NCBI GenBank assembly: GCA_035542815.1
Contig: DATKKS010000252.1
Coordinates: 1-18,023, forward strand
Origin: JACRLI01 sp035542815
Lineage (GTDB): Bacteria > Eisenbacteria > RBG-16-71-46 > JACRLI01
Length of the DNA: 18,023 nucleotides
Reading direction: 5' to 3'
Part shown: positions 7,038 through 14,440 of the stretch, piece after piece
Layout of the letters: every line of letters starts with the position of its first letter
How positions within the stretch are numbered: position 1 is the first letter of the stretch
Made by a program: the position numbers and the translations under genes
Notes under the pieces: generated by a model
What the model was told of the DNA's origin: nothing
What the model saw: only the letters and a program-made list of their open reading frames with translations
Databases searched by the model: none

Positions 7038-8828
7038 CTACTTGAGGTAGATCTGCGGGGAGTTCCACAGCACCCGGTGCGGGATGAGCGTGGGCCGCAG
7101 GTTGCCCAGCTTCCGGCTGGCCACCACGTAGGCCTTCTCGGAGGGCAGGTAGATGACCACCGCCTGGTCGGTCACGATCTCCTGAACCCGGTCCCACAGC
7201 CGCTTGCGCCGCGGGTAGTCGTCGTCCCGGGACAGCTCCTCCATCAGCGAGTCCACCTCGGCCTCCCACGGGGTGGCCGGCCGGGGCTGGTCGATGTACC
7301 AGAAGTGCTGCTTGCCGCGGCTCATCCACACGTTCTGGCTCAGCGACGGGTCGGGCGGCACCCCCCCGCCCAGGCCCAGCAGCGCGGCGTCGTAGTCGCG
7401 CGACTCGCGGATGCGGCTGATCAGCTGGTTGAACTCCACCGGGGCCACGGTCAGGTCCATCCCCAGCTCCTTGAGGTCGCTGCGCAGCAGGTTGCACAGG
7501 GACACCCGGGTGTTGTTGTCGGCGTTGGTGATGATGCTGAACTGCACCTTGTTGCCGGCGGGGTCCTCCAGCCAGCCGTCGCGATTGCGGTCGGCGAACC
7601 CCTCGCGCCGCAGCAGCTCGCGGGCGCGGGCCAGGTCGTGGGTGTACTCCTTGACCTCCGGGTCGTACCAGCGGCGGTTGCCGCGGGTGCTGGGGCCCCA
7701 GTTGGGCGCGGCCTGGCCCTGGTAGGCCAGCCGGATCATCCGGCCGCGGTCCACCGCCAGCGCCACCGCCCGGCGGAAGTTGAGGTCGCTGAACCAGCGG
7801 TACTTCACCGGGTCCACGTACGGCGTCCGCTGGTCGGCCCTGAGGTTCAGGTTGAACCAGAAGAAGGTGGTGCGCAGGTCCACCCCCAGGTCGAACACTT
7901 TGTAGCCGGAAGCGGCCTCCCCCGCCTTGAGCCGGGGGTAGTCGGCGGAGCGCGGCATGTCCATGGCGTCCGTCTCCCCGTGCTCGAACCTGAGCAGCTC
8001 GGTGTTCTGGTCGGGCTCCACCAGCCACACCAGCTCGTCCAGGTAGGGCAGGCGGCGGCCGCGGGGGTCCACCTCGTACCAGTACGGGTTGCGCTCCAGG
8101 ACCACCCGCTCGCCCGGCACGAACTGCTTGAGGCGCCACGGCCCGCTGCCCACCAGGTCCTCGGGGCGGGTGTTGAGGCCGTAGCTGCTCTCGAAGCGCC
8201 CCTCGTGCAGGGCGGCCTCCAGCCGCGCCCGGGGCACGATGTTCACCGCCCCGATCACCTCCAGGAAGATCCCGTAGCTCTCGGGCAGCCGGACCACCAC
8301 CGTGGAGTCGTCGGGCGCGCTCAGCTGGAAGCGCTGGCCGTGCACCTTGACCAGCTCGGCGGTGGCCGGGTGCACCTTCGGGTCGTACACCACCTCGAAG
8401 GTGAACAGCACGTCGGCCGAGGTGATGGGGGTGCCGTCCGAGAAGAACGCGTGCCGCAGGTGGAAGGTCCAGGTGCGGCCGTCGGGGGAGCGTTCCCAGG
8501 ATCGTGCCAGCCCCGGCTCGGTGCGCTGGGTCTGGTTGTCGAAGTACACCAGCTGGTCGAACAGGCGGTTGGTGACGTCGGTGCTGGAGGTCTCGTTGGC
8601 GGTGATCCCGTTGAAGGTCTTGGGCGCGTTGCGCGTGCCCAGCACCAGCCGGCCGCCATAGCGGCCCGCAGTGCACTCGACGCGCTTGGGATCCGGAGGC
8701 CCCGAGGTCCGGGGCTGTCCCGAAGCCGGCCGGCCCAGGGCGGCCAGCACCAGCGCCGTCGCGCCCAGCGCCGCGGCCAGCCCGCCCGCCACGTGACGCC
8801 ACTCGACTGTGCCCCTGCCTTGCTTCAC
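7038..8828 (-). CDS. Family 5 extracellular solute-binding protein (SBP_bac_5) of the Opp/Dpp-type importer
   Basis: This periplasmic protein captures the substrate and delivers it to the OppB/OppC-type permeases encoded downstream. The 596-residue product starts with a Sec-type signal peptide: basic residues K2, R5 and R11, a hydrophobic core at about 13-31, and a likely cut after ASG at residue 37. No lipobox cysteine is present, so a soluble periplasmic protein is expected. The mature part opens with GGRLVLGTRNAPKTFNGITA and has the family signature around residues 105-140 (PGLARSWERSPDGRTWTFHL, then FFSDGTPITSADV). Further family-typical stretches are ERNPYWYEVD and LNFRRAVALAVDRGRM. The GTG start is supported by a purine-rich GGGAGGGGAG upstream and by the signal peptide beginning there. 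It is first in the operon, 48 bases or so downstream of the predicted transcription start. Peptides or oligosaccharides are both possible ligands. Confidence 0.93.
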   Translation of the reverse strand: MKQGRGTVEWRHVAGGLAAALGATALVLAALGRPASGQPRTSGPPDPKRVECTAGRYGGRLVLGTRNAPKTFNGITANETSSTDVTNRLFDQLVYFDNQTQRTEPGLARSWERSPDGRTWTFHLRHAFFSDGTPITSADVLFTFEVVYDPKVHPATAELVKVHGQRFQLSAPDDSTVVVRLPESYGIFLEVIGAVNIVPRARLEAALHEGRFESSYGLNTRPEDLVGSGPWRLKQFVPGERVVLERNPYWYEVDPRGRRLPYLDELVWLVEPDQNTELLRFEHGETDAMDMPRSADYPRLKAGEAASGYKVFDLGVDLRTTFFWFNLNLRADQRTPYVDPVKYRWFSDLNFRRAVALAVDRGRMIRLAYQGQAAPNWGPSTRGNRRWYDPEVKEYTHDLARARELLRREGFADRNRDGWLEDPAGNKVQFSIITNADNNTRVSLCNLLRSDLKELGMDLTVAPVEFNQLISRIRESRDYDAALLGLGGGVPPDPSLSQNVWMSRGKQHFWYIDQPRPATPWEAEVDSLMEELSRDDDYPRRKRLWDRVQEIVTDQAVVIYLPSEKAYVVASRKLGNLRPTLIPHRVLWNSPQIYLK

Positions 8829-8882
8829 GCCAGGCTCTCCCCTCCCGGAGTCGGCCGCCGGTCCGCCGGCGCCGCCCCGGCC

Positions 8883-8911
8883 AGTATAGGAACGCCCCTG
8901 GCAGGTGTCAA
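8883..8911 (-). promoter_or_regulatory. Sigma70-type promoter of the transporter operon
   Basis: On the minus strand a perfect -35 box TTGACA (8911-8906) is followed after exactly 17 bases by TATACT (8888-8883), five of six matches to the -10 consensus. Transcription would start near 8876, leaving a leader of about 48 nt before the GTG of the solute-binding protein. It is located in the 248-bp gap between the pil pair and the transporter operon. The first T bases of the -35 belong to the T-run of the preceding terminator. The rest of the gap (8928-9076) shows nothing recognisable. Confidence 0.75.
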
Positions 8912-8927
8912 AAAGCCCGTCCCGGGC
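8910..8927 (-). terminator. Compact intrinsic terminator after the pilT / DUF4388 pair
   Basis: Read on the minus strand, GCCCG (8927-8923), loop GGA, CGGGC (8919-8915) form an all-GC 5-bp stem followed at once by TTTTT (8914-8910). It lies about 150 bases after the stop of the DUF4388 gene and should end transcription coming from pilT. The stem is short, so strength is uncertain. Its T-run shares two bases with the -35 box of the next promoter. Confidence 0.55.
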
Positions 8928-9076
8928 GGCGGGGGCGGCCCGGCGATGCCGCCAACCCGGAGGCGATCGGCAAGGCGGGCGAGGCGCGCGGGCAGCCCGG
9001 GGCCACCGCCCGCGACGGGCGCGCGAGGCTCGGCTGGCAGAGGGTATCGGTTGGGATCCAGTGAGGCGGGCTTGGG

Positions 9077-10282
9077 CTAGGCGGCCATCCGGGTCGGGCC
9101 GGCCAGCTCCAGCCGCACCCGGCCCTCGGGCTCGGACCGCGCGTTGACGCGGAGCGCCTCGGGGCCCATCCCCGGCGCGGCGGCCAGGGTGCAGATGCCC
9201 CAGCGGGCCAGCTGGCCCACGCCGGGCAGGTTCTGGGCCGGCGAGTCCCACACCACCACGTCGGCCCGCAGGCAGATGGCCAGCTGGGCGAACTGCTCCG
9301 GGGTGATCGGGCTGCCTGGGAGGTACTGCAGCGGCAGGTCCAGGTTGAACAGGCGGGCCACCGGCTCGGCGCTGCCCCAGGCCACGGTCAGGCCCCGCTC
9401 GCACGCCACCCGGGCGGCCACCGCCAGGAACAGCGACTTGCCCGCGGCCCGCGGCCCGCCGACCTCGACCTGGGGCGTGGACAGCAGCGTCGGCCAGTCG
9501 ACGCCCTGCGGGAGGTCCACCCGATCCGGCTCGGGCGCGGCGGTGTGCAGCGAGCGCACCATCAGGAACGCCCCGGAGACGTCCTCGCCGTACACCACTC
9601 GGAAGGGGGTGCCCGCCGGCGAGCGCGGCAGCGCGCTCTGCCCGCTCACCAGCACCGCGCCGGGCGGCGACAGCAGGCGCAGCAGCTCGTCGAACTGGGC
9701 CTCGCCCAGCGCCTCCGCTCCCAGCCGCACCCAGCCCGAGGCCTGCCGCACCAGCGACGGGCGCCCCGGCCGCAGCAGCATCTCCGCGCCGGGCACCGAG
9801 CCCAGCCGCTCCAGCAGCGCGGTGGCCTGCTCCTGGCGGCTGCCCCCCGCGCCGTGCCGGGCCTCGTGCGCGATGCGCGCGAAGGCCTGCCGCAGGGCGT
9901 CGTGCGACTTGAGCTTCTCCACCCGGGAGTCCGCGGCGGAGTCCCCCGCGCCGGCCTCGTCCTGCTCGCGCGCCACGTCCAGGAGGAAGCTCTGGGTGGA
10001 CTCCTCGATCACCCGGTTGGCGGAGATGGGGCCGGACTGGAACTGGAAGTTCGCCTCGAGCCACCGGAACAGGCCCCGCACCGCGCGCTCGCCCTCCCGC
10101 TGGCGCTCGTCCAGGCCGTTGATGATGCGCCCGTTCTCGAAGTGGATGTAGCCGCGGCCCAGCGGGCCCTCCAGGCGCAGCGTGCCGGTGACCGAGTTCA
10201 TGCTGAGGGTCTGGCACAGATCGAACAGGCTCAACAGGCCCAGGTCGCCGCTCAGTTCGTGGCCCGCGGGACGGGTGGACAT
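9077..10282 (-). CDS. DUF4388 (PATAN) domain fused to a degenerate PilT-like ATPase module
   Basis: The 401-residue protein has two parts. Residues about 10-85 are a DUF4388/PATAN domain (SGDLGLLSLFDLCQTLSMNS, VTGTLRLEG, YIHFENGRIINGL). After a charged linker, residues about 165-390 follow the layout of a PilT-family ATPase: the N-terminal PilT-type domain (AEMLLRPGRPSLVRQ ... WVRLG), then a P-loop GPRAAGKS at 276-283 that keeps the Walker A rule. The region matching Walker B is VVVWD at 342-346, without the Glu-rich GEMRD of true PilT. The Asp box (EDPIEF) and His box (GTLHT) are missing, so it is probably not an active motor. It begins one base after the pilT stop (TGA-C-ATG), so the two are surely cotranscribed. 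PATAN proteins are known to bind pilus motor ATPases in cyanobacteria, which makes a role in controlling PilT plausible. The PilT relation is my reading of weak similarity. Confidence 0.75.
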   Translation of the reverse strand: MSTRPAGHELSGDLGLLSLFDLCQTLSMNSVTGTLRLEGPLGRGYIHFENGRIINGLDERQREGERAVRGLFRWLEANFQFQSGPISANRVIEESTQSFLLDVAREQDEAGAGDSAADSRVEKLKSHDALRQAFARIAHEARHGAGGSRQEQATALLERLGSVPGAEMLLRPGRPSLVRQASGWVRLGAEALGEAQFDELLRLLSPPGAVLVSGQSALPRSPAGTPFRVVYGEDVSGAFLMVRSLHTAAPEPDRVDLPQGVDWPTLLSTPQVEVGGPRAAGKSLFLAVAARVACERGLTVAWGSAEPVARLFNLDLPLQYLPGSPITPEQFAQLAICLRADVVVWDSPAQNLPGVGQLARWGICTLAAAPGMGPEALRVNARSEPEGRVRLELAGPTRMAA

Positions 10283-10283
10283 G

Positions 10284-11390
10284 TCAGGCCGCCTTCCGCA
10301 GCGCAGCGGCGGGCGCGGCGGCGCCCGCGCCGGCGAGCCCGGCGGCGTGCTCCACCGCCTCGCGGCTGCTGGCGAAGGCCAGCGCGTCCTCCAGCGCCAC
10401 CACCCGCTCGCGCACCAGGGCGCCCAGCGCGTCGTCCAGCAGCTGCATGCCCTCGCGCTTGCTGGTCTGCATCACCGACGGGATCTGGAAGGTCTTGCGG
10501 TCGCGGATGTGCGAGGCGATGGCCGGGGTGCAGATCAAAATCTCCAGCGCCGCCACCCGGCCGCGCCCGTCGGCGCGCTTGACCAGCCGCTGCGCCACCA
10601 CTCCCTGGAGCGAGTCCCCCAGCATGGAGCGGATCTGCTGCTGCTGCTCCACCGGGAAGGAGTCGATGATGCGGTCCACGGTCTGCGCCGCGCTGGGGGT
10701 GTGCAGCGTGCCGAACACCAGCGTGCCGGTCTGGGCCGCGGTCACCGCCAGCTCCATGGTCTCCAGGTCGCGCATCTCCCCCACCAGGATCACGTTGGGG
10801 TCCTCGCGCAGCGCGGCCCGCAAGGCCGACGCGAAGCTGGGGGTGTGCCGCCCCACCTCGCGCTGGTTCACCAGGCAGGCCTTGTTGCGGTGCACGAACT
10901 CGATGGGGTCCTCCACGGTGATGATGTGGTGGTGCCGGGTGGCGTTGATGTGGTCGATCATGGCCGCCAGGGTGGTGCTCTTGCCGGTGCCCGGGGGCCC
11001 GGTCACCACCACCAGCCCCTTGGTGCGCTCGGTGAGCTGCAGCACCTGCGGGGGCAGCCCCAGCTGCTCCACGGTGAGGATCTGCGTGGGCAGCATCCGG
11101 AAGGCCGCCGCCAGGCCGTCGCGGTGGCGGTAGATGTTGGCCCGCATCCGCACCACGCCGGGGACCTCGTACGAGAAGTCCACCGAGTTCTCGCGCTGGA
11201 ACTCCGCGCGCACCTCCTCGCGCATGATCTCCAGCAGCAGGTCCTCCACCAGGTCCGCGGTCAACGGCTCCGGCTCCACCGGCTGCAGCTCGCCGTTGAG
11301 GCGGATCATGGGCGGGGCGCCGGCCGCCACGTGCAGGTCGGACGCGCCTTGCTCCTTGATCAGCTTGAAGATCTCATCGATGCGGGGCAT
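10284..11390 (-). CDS. pilT: Type IV pilus retraction ATPase PilT
   Basis: PilT is the hexameric cytoplasmic motor that depolymerises type IV pili and so drives twitching motility and DNA uptake. The 368-residue protein has all motor elements: N-terminal domain with GASDLHVAAGAPPMIRLNGE at 15-34, Walker A GPPGTGKS at 131-138, Asp box EDPIEF at 160-165, Walker B with VILVGEMRD at 200-208, and His box GTLVFGTLHT at 222-231, then LQGVVAQRLV at 261-270. The C-terminal retraction motif AIRNLIRE of typical PilT is changed to AIASHIRD at 290-297, followed by the normal KTFQIPSVMQT. The end is an Ala-rich tail of about 20 residues. The ATG start has GGGGAG six bases upstream. It follows gcvPB by 111 bp and precedes the DUF4388 fusion by one base. 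No pilB, pilC or pilA is in the window. Confidence 0.95.
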   Translation of the reverse strand: MPRIDEIFKLIKEQGASDLHVAAGAPPMIRLNGELQPVEPEPLTADLVEDLLLEIMREEVRAEFQRENSVDFSYEVPGVVRMRANIYRHRDGLAAAFRMLPTQILTVEQLGLPPQVLQLTERTKGLVVVTGPPGTGKSTTLAAMIDHINATRHHHIITVEDPIEFVHRNKACLVNQREVGRHTPSFASALRAALREDPNVILVGEMRDLETMELAVTAAQTGTLVFGTLHTPSAAQTVDRIIDSFPVEQQQQIRSMLGDSLQGVVAQRLVKRADGRGRVAALEILICTPAIASHIRDRKTFQIPSVMQTSKREGMQLLDDALGALVRERVVALEDALAFASSREAVEHAAGLAGAGAAAPAAALRKAA

Positions 11391-11436
11391 CTGGCTCCCC
11401 GGCCGCCCGGAATTGGACGGGCAGCGCCTAATTGCC

Positions 11437-11475
11437 GGGATGCATGGCAGGCGTGCCGCTACGCCCGGTCATCCC
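11437..11475. other. Stem-loop in the gcvPB-pilT gap, possible terminator or processing site
   Basis: An outer stem GGGATG/CATCCC (11437-11442 with 11470-11475) encloses an inner stem of seven pairs with one G-T wobble around GGCGT/ACGCC (11450-11454 with 11461-11465), with a six-base loop. There is no T-run after it on either strand, so it is not a standard intrinsic terminator. It sits in the only gap between the gcv operon and pilT (11391-11501), where I see no convincing promoter. The structure is visible by eye; its function is unknown. Confidence 0.4.
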
Positions 11476-11501
11476 TGTATCGGCGCGGGGGAGACGGAAG
11501 G

Positions 11502-13088
11502 TTAGCCGCGGGCAGTCTCCGGGGGGGCCGGCCCGGCCCAGCGCAACACCAGTTCGCGGGCGGCGCGGCCCTCGTCCAGCCGCCCCACCGGGGTGGTGTA
11601 GGGGGCGCCGTGCACTGTGTCCGGGGAGCGCTCCACCTCCGCGGCGATCTGCTCCATGGCCGCGATGAAGTGGTCCAGGGTGCGCTTCTCCTCGGTCTCG
11701 GTGGGCTCGATCATGATCGCCTCTTCGACGATCAGCGGGAAGTACACGGTCGGCGCGTGGACCCCGAAGTCGAGCAGGCGCTTGGCGATGTCCAGCACGC
11801 GCACCCCCTTCTTCTTCTGCTCCACCCCGCTGAGCACGAACTCGTGGGTGCAGGGGAAGGGGTACGCCAGCCGGTAGGTGCGCTGCAGGTGCGCGCGCAG
11901 GTAGTTGGCGTTGAGGATGGCCCGCCGGGACATGGCCGCCAGGCCCTCGCGGCCCAGCATCCGCATGTAGGCGTAGGCCCGCACGAACACCCCGAACTGG
12001 CCGAACGCCCCGTGGATGCGGCCGATGGACCGGGGCGCGTCCGCCGCGCCCACCACCTGGTAGCGGTCGCCCTGCTGGGCCACCCAGGGCACCGGCAGGA
12101 ACGGCTCCAGCATTGCCCGCACCGCGATCGGGCCGGCGCCCGGCCCGCCTCCGCCGTGGGGCTGGGTGAAGGTCTTGTGGAGGTTGATGTGGCAGATGTC
12201 GAAGCCCAGGTCCCCGGGGCGGGCCAGCCCCACCAGGGCGTTCAGGTTGGCGCCGTCCATGTACAGCAGCGCGCCGGCCCGGTGGACCAGCTCGGCCACC
12301 TCCCGGATCTGCCGCTCGAACAGGCCCAGGGTGTTGGGGTTGGTGATCATGAGCGCGGCCACGTCCTCGTCCAGCGCGGCCTTCAGCGCTTCCAGGTCCA
12401 CCTCGCCGCGGGCGCACGACTTGAGTTCCACCACCTCGTAGCCCACCAGCGCCACGCTGGCCGGGTTGGTCCCGTGGGCCGAGTCCGGCACCAGCACCTT
12501 GCGGCGTGGCCGGCCCTTGGACTCGTGGTAGGCGCGGGTCAGCAGCAGGCCCAGCAGCTCGCCGTGGGCGCCGGCGGCCGGCTGTAGCGACACCGCGTCC
12601 AGCCCGGTGATCTCTTTGAGGCTCTCCGAGATCTCGTGCATCAGGCGCAGCGCCCCCTGCAGCCCCTCCGGCGGGGTCAGCGGGTGCAGGTGCTGGAAGC
12701 CCGGGAGGGCCGCCAGTTCGTCGTTGATCTTGGGGTTGTACTTCATGGTGCACGAGCCCAGCGGGTAGAAGCCCTGGTCGATGTTGTGGTTCATCGCCGA
12801 GATCCGGGTGAAGTGCCGGACCACGGTGGCCTCGCCCACGTCCGGAATGCCCGGCGGGGTGGCCCGCAGCGCCGCCGGCGGCAGGTAGCTGGAGAGCGGC
12901 GCCGCCGGCACGTCCAGGGGCGGCAGCGGCACGCCGCGGCTGCCCTCGGAGTGGAACTCGAAGATCAGCGGCTCGTCGTGGAACAGGCGCGGGTCGGGGC
13001 CCCACCCGGGCTCCGCGGCGTGCGCGGCGCGGGCCTCCGGCGCGGGCGCCGGGGCGGTTCCCGGGGCCGGGGTTCGAGTCTGGCTCAC
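11502..13088 (-). CDS. gcvPB: Glycine dehydrogenase (decarboxylating) subunit 2, P-protein C-terminal half
   Basis: This is the PLP-carrying half of the two-subunit P protein of the glycine cleavage system, which decarboxylates glycine and passes the aminomethyl group to the lipoyl arm of GcvH. The 528-residue product has HNIDQGFYPLGSCTMKYNPK at 101-120, DSAHGTNPASVA at 202-213, YMDGANLNALVG near 276-287, and the PLP lysine K305 in HINLHKTFTQPHGGGGPGAG. The GTG start overlaps the gcvPA stop as GTGA. It gives an Ala/Pro-rich extension of about 30 residues before the conserved region, longer than in most relatives, which are about 480-500 residues. The gene is last in the gcvT-H-PA-PB operon and works as a complex with GcvPA. 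Confidence 0.96.
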   Translation of the reverse strand: MSQTRTPAPGTAPAPAPEARAAHAAEPGWGPDPRLFHDEPLIFEFHSEGSRGVPLPPLDVPAAPLSSYLPPAALRATPPGIPDVGEATVVRHFTRISAMNHNIDQGFYPLGSCTMKYNPKINDELAALPGFQHLHPLTPPEGLQGALRLMHEISESLKEITGLDAVSLQPAAGAHGELLGLLLTRAYHESKGRPRRKVLVPDSAHGTNPASVALVGYEVVELKSCARGEVDLEALKAALDEDVAALMITNPNTLGLFERQIREVAELVHRAGALLYMDGANLNALVGLARPGDLGFDICHINLHKTFTQPHGGGGPGAGPIAVRAMLEPFLPVPWVAQQGDRYQVVGAADAPRSIGRIHGAFGQFGVFVRAYAYMRMLGREGLAAMSRRAILNANYLRAHLQRTYRLAYPFPCTHEFVLSGVEQKKKGVRVLDIAKRLLDFGVHAPTVYFPLIVEEAIMIEPTETEEKRTLDHFIAAMEQIAAEVERSPDTVHGAPYTTPVGRLDEGRAARELVLRWAGPAPPETARG

Positions 13089-14440
13089 GAGCGGCCCCTC
13101 CCCCAGTGCGCCAGGCCCGCGGCCCAGCGGTCGATCTCCTCGCGGGTGCGCTTCTCGGTGACCGCCACCAGCAGCTCGTGGGCGCGCGCCGGGTCCCACC
13201 GGGAGAGCGGCACGCCGGCCAGGAAGCCGTCCTTGAGTGCGTCCTGCACCAGCGCCTGAGCCGGGGCCGCGGTGCGGAGCACGAACTCGTGCACGAAGGG
13301 CCCCGGGTAGCGGAGCTGCGCGCCGCCCACCGCCGCCGCGCGCTCCGCCGCGTAGTGGGCCTTGTGCGCCGACTGCTCGGCCACCTCGCGCAGGCCGGTG
13401 CGGCCCAGCAGGCAGCAGTAGATGGTGGCCGCGGTGGCCACCAGGGTCTCGTTGGTGCAGATGTTGGAGGTGGCCTTGGCGCGACGGATGTGCTGCTCGC
13501 GCGTCTGCAGCGTCAGCACGAAGCCGCGGCGGCCGCGCGCGTCGCGGGTGATCCCGGCGATGCGCCCCGGCAGCCGGCGGACATGTTCCATGCGGCAGCT
13601 CATGAAGCCCACCACCGGGCCGCCCAGGTTCTGGCCCACCCCCAGCGCCTGGGCCTCGCCCACCGCCAGGTCCGCACCGCACTCGCCGGCGGGCCTGAGC
13701 ACCGCGGCCGCCACCGGGTCCACCACCGCCACCCGCAGCGCGCCGCTGCCCTCGGTCCGGGCGAACGCCTCGGCCAGCGGCTCCAGGAGCCCGTACACGT
13801 TGAGCTGCGGCAGCAGCACGCAGCACGCCCGGGACAGCCGCTCCGGGGTCAGCCCGGCCAGGTCGGTCACCCCGTCGCGCTCCGGCAGCAGCTCCACGCG
13901 CAGCCCGGCGGAGCGGCCGTAGGTGTCGATGATCTCGCGGGTGTGGGGGTGGATGCCGGGCGAGGCCAGCACCACGTCGCGCCGGTTCACCCCGCGCGCC
14001 AGCAGCACCGCCTCGGCCGCCGCGGTGCCACCGTCGTACAGCGAGGCGTTGGCCGCCTCCAGGCCGGTCAGCTCGCACACCACCGTCTGGAACTCGAAGA
14101 TGGCCATCAGCGTGCCCTGGGACACCTCGGCCTGGTACGGGGTGTAGGCCGTGTAGAACTCGGAGCGGAACAGCAGGTGCGGCAGGGCCGCCGGGATGTA
14201 GCGGTCGTAGATGCCGCCGCCCAGGAAGGAGACGTGGGTGCCGGCGTGGGCGTTGGCGGCGGCCAGCGCTCCGAACTCGCGGCGCAGCTCCAGCTCGGAG
14301 GAGCCCGGCGGCAGCGCCAACTCGCGGCCCAGCTGCAGCTCCCGCGGGATGGCCGCGTCCACCAGCTCCTGCAGGCTGCCCACGCCGATGTCGGCCAGCA
14401 TCGCCCGCTCGTCGGCCGGGCTGGCGCTGAAGTAGTTCAC
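13085..14440 (-). CDS. gcvPA: Glycine dehydrogenase (decarboxylating) subunit 1, P-protein N-terminal half
   Basis: This is the partner subunit of GcvPB in the heteromeric glycine decarboxylase. The 451-residue protein matches the usual length of about 440-450. It begins MNYFSASPADERAML and has IPRELQLGRELALP, FLGGGIYDRYIPAAL, FYTAYTPYQAEVSQGTL, FEFQTVVCELTGLEAANASL, and YDGGTAAAEA, all typical of the family. Later stretches are VGEAQALGVGQNLGGPVVGF, REQHIRRAKATSNICTNE and the C-terminal GVPLSRWDP. The PLP lysine is not in this subunit, as expected. The GTG start overlaps the gcvH stop as GTGA, and the N terminus fits the family well. The overlap implies translational coupling with gcvH and gcvPB, suited to subunits needed in fixed ratio. 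Confidence 0.96.
   Translation of the reverse strand: MNYFSASPADERAMLADIGVGSLQELVDAAIPRELQLGRELALPPGSSELELRREFGALAAANAHAGTHVSFLGGGIYDRYIPAALPHLLFRSEFYTAYTPYQAEVSQGTLMAIFEFQTVVCELTGLEAANASLYDGGTAAAEAVLLARGVNRRDVVLASPGIHPHTREIIDTYGRSAGLRVELLPERDGVTDLAGLTPERLSRACCVLLPQLNVYGLLEPLAEAFARTEGSGALRVAVVDPVAAAVLRPAGECGADLAVGEAQALGVGQNLGGPVVGFMSCRMEHVRRLPGRIAGITRDARGRRGFVLTLQTREQHIRRAKATSNICTNETLVATAATIYCCLLGRTGLREVAEQSAHKAHYAAERAAAVGGAQLRYPGPFVHEFVLRTAAPAQALVQDALKDGFLAGVPLSRWDPARAHELLVAVTEKRTREEIDRWAAGLAHWGRGRS

Noticed and set aside
6951..9080. Long + strand open frame opposite the solute-binding protein
   Set aside because: Low-complexity His/Gln/Val/Leu-rich translation typical of the reverse complement of a real gene; the minus-strand frame is a clear family-5 binding protein.
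8829..10217. Upstream in-frame extension of the solute-binding protein into the pil genes
   Set aside because: The signal peptide, ribosome-binding site and promoter all place the start at 8828; the extension is antisense-free but out of frame with the real DUF4388 protein.
11391..11501. Sigma54-type promoter upstream of pilT (GGCAC ... TGC)
   Set aside because: The GG and GC elements are spaced two bases too far apart to fit the -24/-12 rule.
10182..12587. 801-codon + strand open frame opposite pilT and gcvPB
   Set aside because: Antisense shadow with no recognisable domain; both opposite-strand genes are certain.
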